From: Mariannaea sp. PMI_226
Lineage: Eukaryota > Ascomycota > Sordariomycetes > Hypocreales > Nectriaceae
Direction: 5' to 3'
Assembly (NCBI GenBank): GCA_024336345.1
Contig: JANFOG010000004.1
Location: forward strand, 2,046,001 to 2,110,000
Length of the DNA: 64,000 nucleotides
This document shows positions 59,200 through 64,000 of this stretch, in pieces. The notes under the pieces were generated by a model. It was not told the origin of the DNA. It did not search any database and saw only the letters and a program-made list of their open reading frames with translations. Position numbers and translations under genes: made by a program. The first letter of the stretch is position 1; the number at the start of each line of letters is the position of its first letter.

Positions 59200-62100
59200 A
59201 TGAGGGTCATTGAAGTGATTATCGACGTACGTACTGTGTAAAATCAAGTTAGGTTGTCTTTACCCTGACCGCTCTGCAGGGCTTCAAGTCGTATGCCGTC
59301 CGTACGGTAATTTCAGGATGGTAAATACACCACACAAAATGAGGGGGGGGTTATGCGACTGACCGCAACCAGGGACGAAAGCTTCAACTCCATCACTGGC
59401 CTCAATGGCAGTGGAAAATCCAACATTCTTGATGCTATCTGCTTCGTTTTGGGCATTACCAATATGTCTACAGTCCGAGCGCAAAATCTCCAGGTAATTC
59501 TCACGCCCCTCCACTCATCTGCAGAGACAAGCGACCAACAATGGTTTCACAGGATTTAATCTACAAGCGCGGCCAGGCAGGCGTCACCAAAGCCAGTGTT
59601 ACAATCGTCTTCGATAACAGAGATACTAAGAAGTCGCCAATCGGTTTCGAAGAATATGCCACGATCAGCGTAACTCGACAAATTGTCCTTGGAGGCACCT
59701 CAAAGTACCTCATCAATGGACACCGTGCCCAGCAACAGACCGTTCAGAATCTGTTTCAATCCGTTCAGTTGAATATCAACAATCCAAACTTCCTCATTAT
59801 GCAGGGCAGGATCACCAAGGTCCTAAATATGAAGGCGGTGGAGATCCTTGCAATGATTGAGGAGGCGGCCGGAACCAGAATGTTCGAAGACAGACGGGAC
59901 AAGGCACTCAAAACCATGGCCAAGAAGGAGACCAAGCTAGTGGAACTTCGGGAACTGCTCAAGGACGAAATTGAGCCTAAGCTTGAGAAGCTGCGAACTG
60001 AGAAGCGAGCATTTTTAGACTTTCAACAAACCCAGAATGACCTCGAGCGCCTTACGAGGATCGATGTTGCATACGACTACCTTCGTTGCCAAGAAAAGCT
60101 GAAGCAGTCGGCTGCTGACCTCGAAGGGAGGAAACAGAGACAGCGCGACCTGGAAGATTCTGCAGCACGTCTGAAGAGTGAAATTGCGAATCTTGAGGAA
60201 GATATTAAAAAGGTCCGATCCCAAAGAGATAAGGAACTCAGAAAAGGTGGCAAGGCACAGGCATTGGAAGAGGCCGCAAAGAAGCACTCAAATGAGCTAG
60301 TGAGACTGGCCACGGTATTGGATTTGAAAAACACAAGTTTGGCGGAAGAGAAGGACAAAAAGACCGCAGTTGAGAAAACAGTTTCTGAATTGGAGGCAAC
60401 ACTCAACGAGAAAGCTGCAGCATTTGAAAACGCCAAAGCCAAATACGATGCGGCCAAGGAGGGTCTCGAGCAGCAGAGCAAAGATGCGGAATCCAAGGAA
60501 GAACTACTCCAGACCCTCCAAACCGGCGTTGCATCCAAAGATGGGCAAGAAAATGGCTACCAGGGCCAGCTCCAAGATGCGAAGTCCCGCGCTACAACTG
60601 CTGCCACTGAGCAGGAGCAGGCGAGGATCAAGATCTCACATCTTGAGAAGAGAATCAAAGAGGAGGAGCCGCGGGCTAAAAAGGCCAAAGAACAAAATGC
60701 CGGTCTCCTCCGCGAGCTCGATGGACTAAAGGTACAAGCTCAAAAGCTCCAGAAGGAACTCAGTCAACAGGGATTTGAGCCGGGGCAAGAGGAGGAGCTT
60801 TATAAACAAGAGTCGACTTTACAACAGACCGTTCGAAACCTCCGGCAGGAGGCTGACAAGCTCAAGCGTCAGGTTGCCAACATCGAGTTCAACTACGCTG
60901 ACCCAGTTCCCAACTTCGACCGATCCAAGGTCAAAGGATTGGTTGCCCAACTCTTTACGTTGGACAAGGAACACACTCAAGCCGGTACTGCTCTAGAGAT
61001 TTGCGCAGGCGGTCGTCTCTACAACGTGGTTGTTGATACTGAGGTGACTGGTACTCAACTGCTCCAGAGGGGAAAACTCAGGAAACGTGTGACCATTATC
61101 CCCCTCAGCAAGATTGCCGCCTTCAAGGCTTCAGCCCAAACAATTGCGACGGCACAAAAGATCGCCCCTGGCAAAGTCGATCTGGCCCTCTCCCTTGTAG
61201 GATATGACGAAGACGTCTCTGCCGCCATGGAGTATGTGTTTGGCAATACATTAGTGTGTGATGATGCGGAGACTGCCAAGAGGGTCACTTTTGATCCAAA
61301 CGTCCGAATGAGAAGCATCACTCTCGAAGGCGACTCCTATGACCCTTCTGGAACCTTGTCTGGTGGCAGCGCACCAAATTCAAGTGGTGTTTTGGTGACT
61401 CTACAGAAACTCAACCATCTCACTCGGCAACTTCACGAGGCTGAGCACTCACTCAAGAAGCTTCAGTTCAGAATAGCCAAGGAGAAGTCAAAACTGGATC
61501 ATGCTCGTCAAATTAAGCAAGACTTGGACCTGAAGAGTCACGAGATCAAGCTTGCTGAGGAGCAGATTAGTGGAAACTCTTCGTCTTCTATCATTCAGGA
61601 GGTTGAGAACATGAAGACGACAATTACAGAGTTGAAGGAGAGTATCTCTGAAGCCAAAGAGCGTCAAGCCAAGGCATCAATCGATGTCAAGAGGATTGAA
61701 AAGGATATGAAGGACTTTGACAACAACAAAGATGGCAAGCTAGTTGAGTTGCAGAAGTCATTAGATAAGCTCAGAGCCGGTCTCACCAAGAACGCTGCGG
61801 CGGTCAAGACGCTTCAAAAGGAGCTGCAGGGTGCTCAACTTGACGCAGAGCAAGCTGGTGTAGATCTCTCCGCTGCGCGTGAGCAGCTCCAGGAGGTGGA
61901 GGTTGGTATCAAAGCCCAGCAGAAGGACATCGAGAATCTTGTCAAACAGCAAGCCGAGCTGACGCAAACGCACAACGCCGTGGAAGCTGAGCTTGACGAC
62001 GAGCGTGCCAAGCTTCATCTGTTCGACGATGAGTTGCGAGCTCTGGAAGAAGCCACGCGGTCCAAGAACGCCAGAATCGCCGAGGAGGGCCTGGAGATGC

Positions 62101-62972
62101 AGAAGCTCGGTCATCTTGTAGACAAGTTCAACAAGGAGCAGCAGAACGCGGCTGAGAATGTAGCTCACCTCGAGGAGGAGTATGAGTGGATTCACGATGA
62201 GAAGGACAAGTTCGGCCGCAGCGGTACGCCATATGATTTCCGTGGTCAAAATATCGGCGAACTGAAGGCTACCCTGCGTAACCTGACCGAGCGGTTCCAG
62301 GGGATGAAGAAGAAGATCAACCCCAAGGTCATGAACATGATTGACAGTGTGGAGAAGAAGGAAGTTTCGCTTAAGCACATGATCAAGACTGTTATTCGAG
62401 ACAAGCGGAAGATTGAGGAGACCATTGTCAGTCTAGATGACTACAAGAAGAAGGCTCTTCACGAAACATGGGAGAAGGTGAACGGTGACTTCGGTAACAT
62501 CTTTGCAGAGCTTCTCCCTGGCGGTAGCTTTGCTAAATTGGATCCCCCAGAGGGCAAAACCATCAGCGACGGTCTCGAGGTCAAAGTCTGTTTGGGTAAG
62601 GTCTGGAAGCAGAGCTTGACTGAGCTGAGTGGTGGTCAGAGGTATGAATTTCTCCATCCGTTACGAACTAAACTGTATTCAGAAGCAGGATGCTAACCTA
62701 CACGTAGATCTCTCGTCGCCTTGTCGCTCATCATGGCTCTACTCCAATTCAAGCCTGCGCCGATGTATATCCTTGACGAGGTCGATGCGGCGCTTGATCT
62801 ATCGCACACGCAAAATATTGGCCGCCTCATCAAGACTCGCTTCAAGGGCTCACAGTTCATCGTCGTCAGTCTCAAGGATGGCATGTTCCAGAATGCGAAC
62901 CGTATCTTCCGGACGCGATTCAGCGAGGGCACCAGTATGGTCCAAGCCCTAACCCCTGCAGACATGAGATAA
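59200..62972 (+). CDS. smc2: Condensin subunit SMC2
   Basis: Five exons: 59200-59226, 59280-59320, 59373-59493, 59553-62641 and 62708-62972; 1180 aa, the usual SMC2 length. The first exon codes for only nine residues (MRVIEVIID) and continues as [20 protein letters not shown] across two introns. Walker A is GLNGSGKS (32-39). The SMC2-typical [20 protein letters not shown] follows. Two long coiled coils flank the hinge ([20 protein letters not shown], then [18 protein letters not shown] and [17 protein letters not shown]). The ABC signature LSGGQR is at 1088-1093 and Walker B is [12 protein letters not shown] (Asp1116). It pairs with SMC4 in condensin for mitotic chromosome compaction. It is divergent from INCENP. 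Confidence 0.97.
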
Positions 62973-63266
62973 ATGGGTGTTACGAATGTCTTCCTTCGGC
63001 GTGTATATATGCTTTTGTGCATGAGATATGACGGAACATATGGTGTATCTTTCGTGTCTTGGACTTGTGTGGCATCGGGCTGGCGTGGGTTGGTGGTTTG
63101 ACAAGATACCTGTTGAGGTGTTAAATAGGGACACGGGATACATGCGTGTGATTTGAATTAATGAATATATTGGTACATTTGCTCAGCCTTCTTTTATCTA
63201 TAAACCCTAGTCCAATCTCTTGCGACGTCATACAGATTGATGTTCTGGGTATCTGTTCCTGTGGCG

Positions 63267-64000
63267 CTATTGTTGCGTATTGGTTTCTCGAAGCAAGTCT
63301 CCTTTTAAGATTTCTATTTCCATGCCGACTTCGATGTAAGATACAATCTCATCGGAGCCGGTATTTGGAGGAAAGACGGGACAGAGCTGAACGCCAAGGC
63401 AGCCGCTCTTGGGAGCCTCTTCGTCGACGTTGCGAAACTTCCTGAGCGCACGGTCTGGCTCAACCTTATGCCGAATGCCCGTGTTAGGATCCACGTTTGG
63501 CAGCTTGCATCTAAGTAGATAAACAGGGATTGTCAGTCTCGTATGGTAAACCCGTTTCCAACGGTATTGCGAGGGGGGCAACGAGGAATCAAATCAGGTT
63601 TGCTCTGGATATTAATAACTTACCGAGTAGTTCGACAAGCAACCTCCAGCTGACACTCCTCACTAGTAGACGGGTTTTTGAGATTGATGGTTTTCCAGGC
63701 ATCTTCCTCATATTTGTCACTGCCAGTAACTAAATAGGGCAGTCAGGATGGAAGAGATTCGTACGCAGTACAAAAGGAAGAATGACGCACCGATGATGTT
63801 GGGCCGAAACCTCCGTGCATCGAGACACTTCATAGTCTCATCTTTGAGGATCAGGGTATCGAGATCTTGCATACTGCTCAAGCCAAGCAAGTTCAGCGGA
63901 TACTAAATATTGTTCCCGCGTCAGGTTAGGGGAGTCCACATCGCATAAAACAACGACTTACATCATCTTGAAAGTTAAGAGCTGGCTTACATCCAGGCAT
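63267..64000 (-). CDS. MOSC-domain protein (5' part beyond the window)
   Basis: Four visible exon pieces: 64000-63962 (open at the window end), 63902-63791, 63729-63624 and 63510-63267; the stop is TAG at 63267. Joined, it reads LNFQDD, YPLNLLGLSSMQDLDTLIL, LDARRFRPNIIVTGSD, CRTTRCKLPNVDPNTG, and ends EIEILKGDLLRE. The FRPNIVV-like segment, the downstream Cys-rich turn (ACRTTRCKLPNVD) and the GIRHKVEPDRALRKFRNVD tail are typical of MOSC domains, as in the mARC/molybdenum-cofactor sulfurase C-terminal family. Such proteins bind sulfurated Mo cofactor and often reduce N-hydroxylated compounds; the conserved Cys would be the likely Mo ligand. The N-terminal beta-barrel part lies outside. It is convergent with SMC2, 294 bp apart. 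Confidence 0.88.

Overview
The window is nuclear DNA from a filamentous ascomycete, most likely a Sordariomycete. The basis is: many 50-105 nt spliceosomal introns with GTRAGT-type donors and CTAAY-like branch points, a Zn2Cys6 regulator, a P450 and an NCS1 permease of fungal type, and orthologues of fungal housekeeping genes (SMC2, INCENP/Sli15, PEX7, RIB7, MSS116). Nothing in the sequence fixes the species. All gene models were spliced by hand: exon joins were accepted only where phase and protein continuity agreed.

Layout. 0.8-4.0 kb: PPR1-like Zn2Cys6 transcription factor (-). 4.0-10.3 kb: long gene-free stretch. 10.3-12.3 kb: six-exon DHA1-type MFS transporter (-). 12.3-23.3 kb: 11 kb without a convincing gene. 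23.3-28.1 kb: CCDC124/Oxs1-like ribosome factor, FTS/AKTIP-like E2 variant and an unrecognised four-exon gene with an in-frame UAG, all (+). 28.4-29.3 kb: ribokinase (-). 29.3-33.5 kb: gene-free, with an inverted-repeat (MITE-like) element of about 0.3 kb. 33.5-36.3 kb: twelve-exon cytochrome P450 (+) with an apparent 1-nt exon. 39.7-41.5 kb: Fcy-type purine/cytosine permease (+). 41.8-42.6 kb: RIB7 riboflavin reductase (-). 46.0-49.1 kb: divergent pair of an AlkB-like dioxygenase with CUE and GRF domains (-) and PEX7 (+). 49.7-53.3 kb: MSS116-like mitochondrial DEAD-box helicase (-) and an unknown single-TM protein (-). 54.7-63.0 kb: divergent INCENP (-) and SMC2 (+). 63.3-64.0 kb: 3' part of a MOSC-domain protein (-), running off the end.

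How the genes relate. The right half is a dense housekeeping block. The INCENP/SMC2 pair shares a 437 bp promoter region and joins two mitotic functions, the chromosomal passenger complex and condensin. The left half is sparse, with a regulator and a transporter set in long non-coding DNA. No secondary-metabolite cluster, transposase, rRNA or tRNA gene was recognised. I see no wholly new multi-gene system. The strongest oddities are the 1-nt exon in the P450, the UAG in the gene at 26.2-28.1 kb, and the inverted-repeat element at 30.6-30.9 kb.
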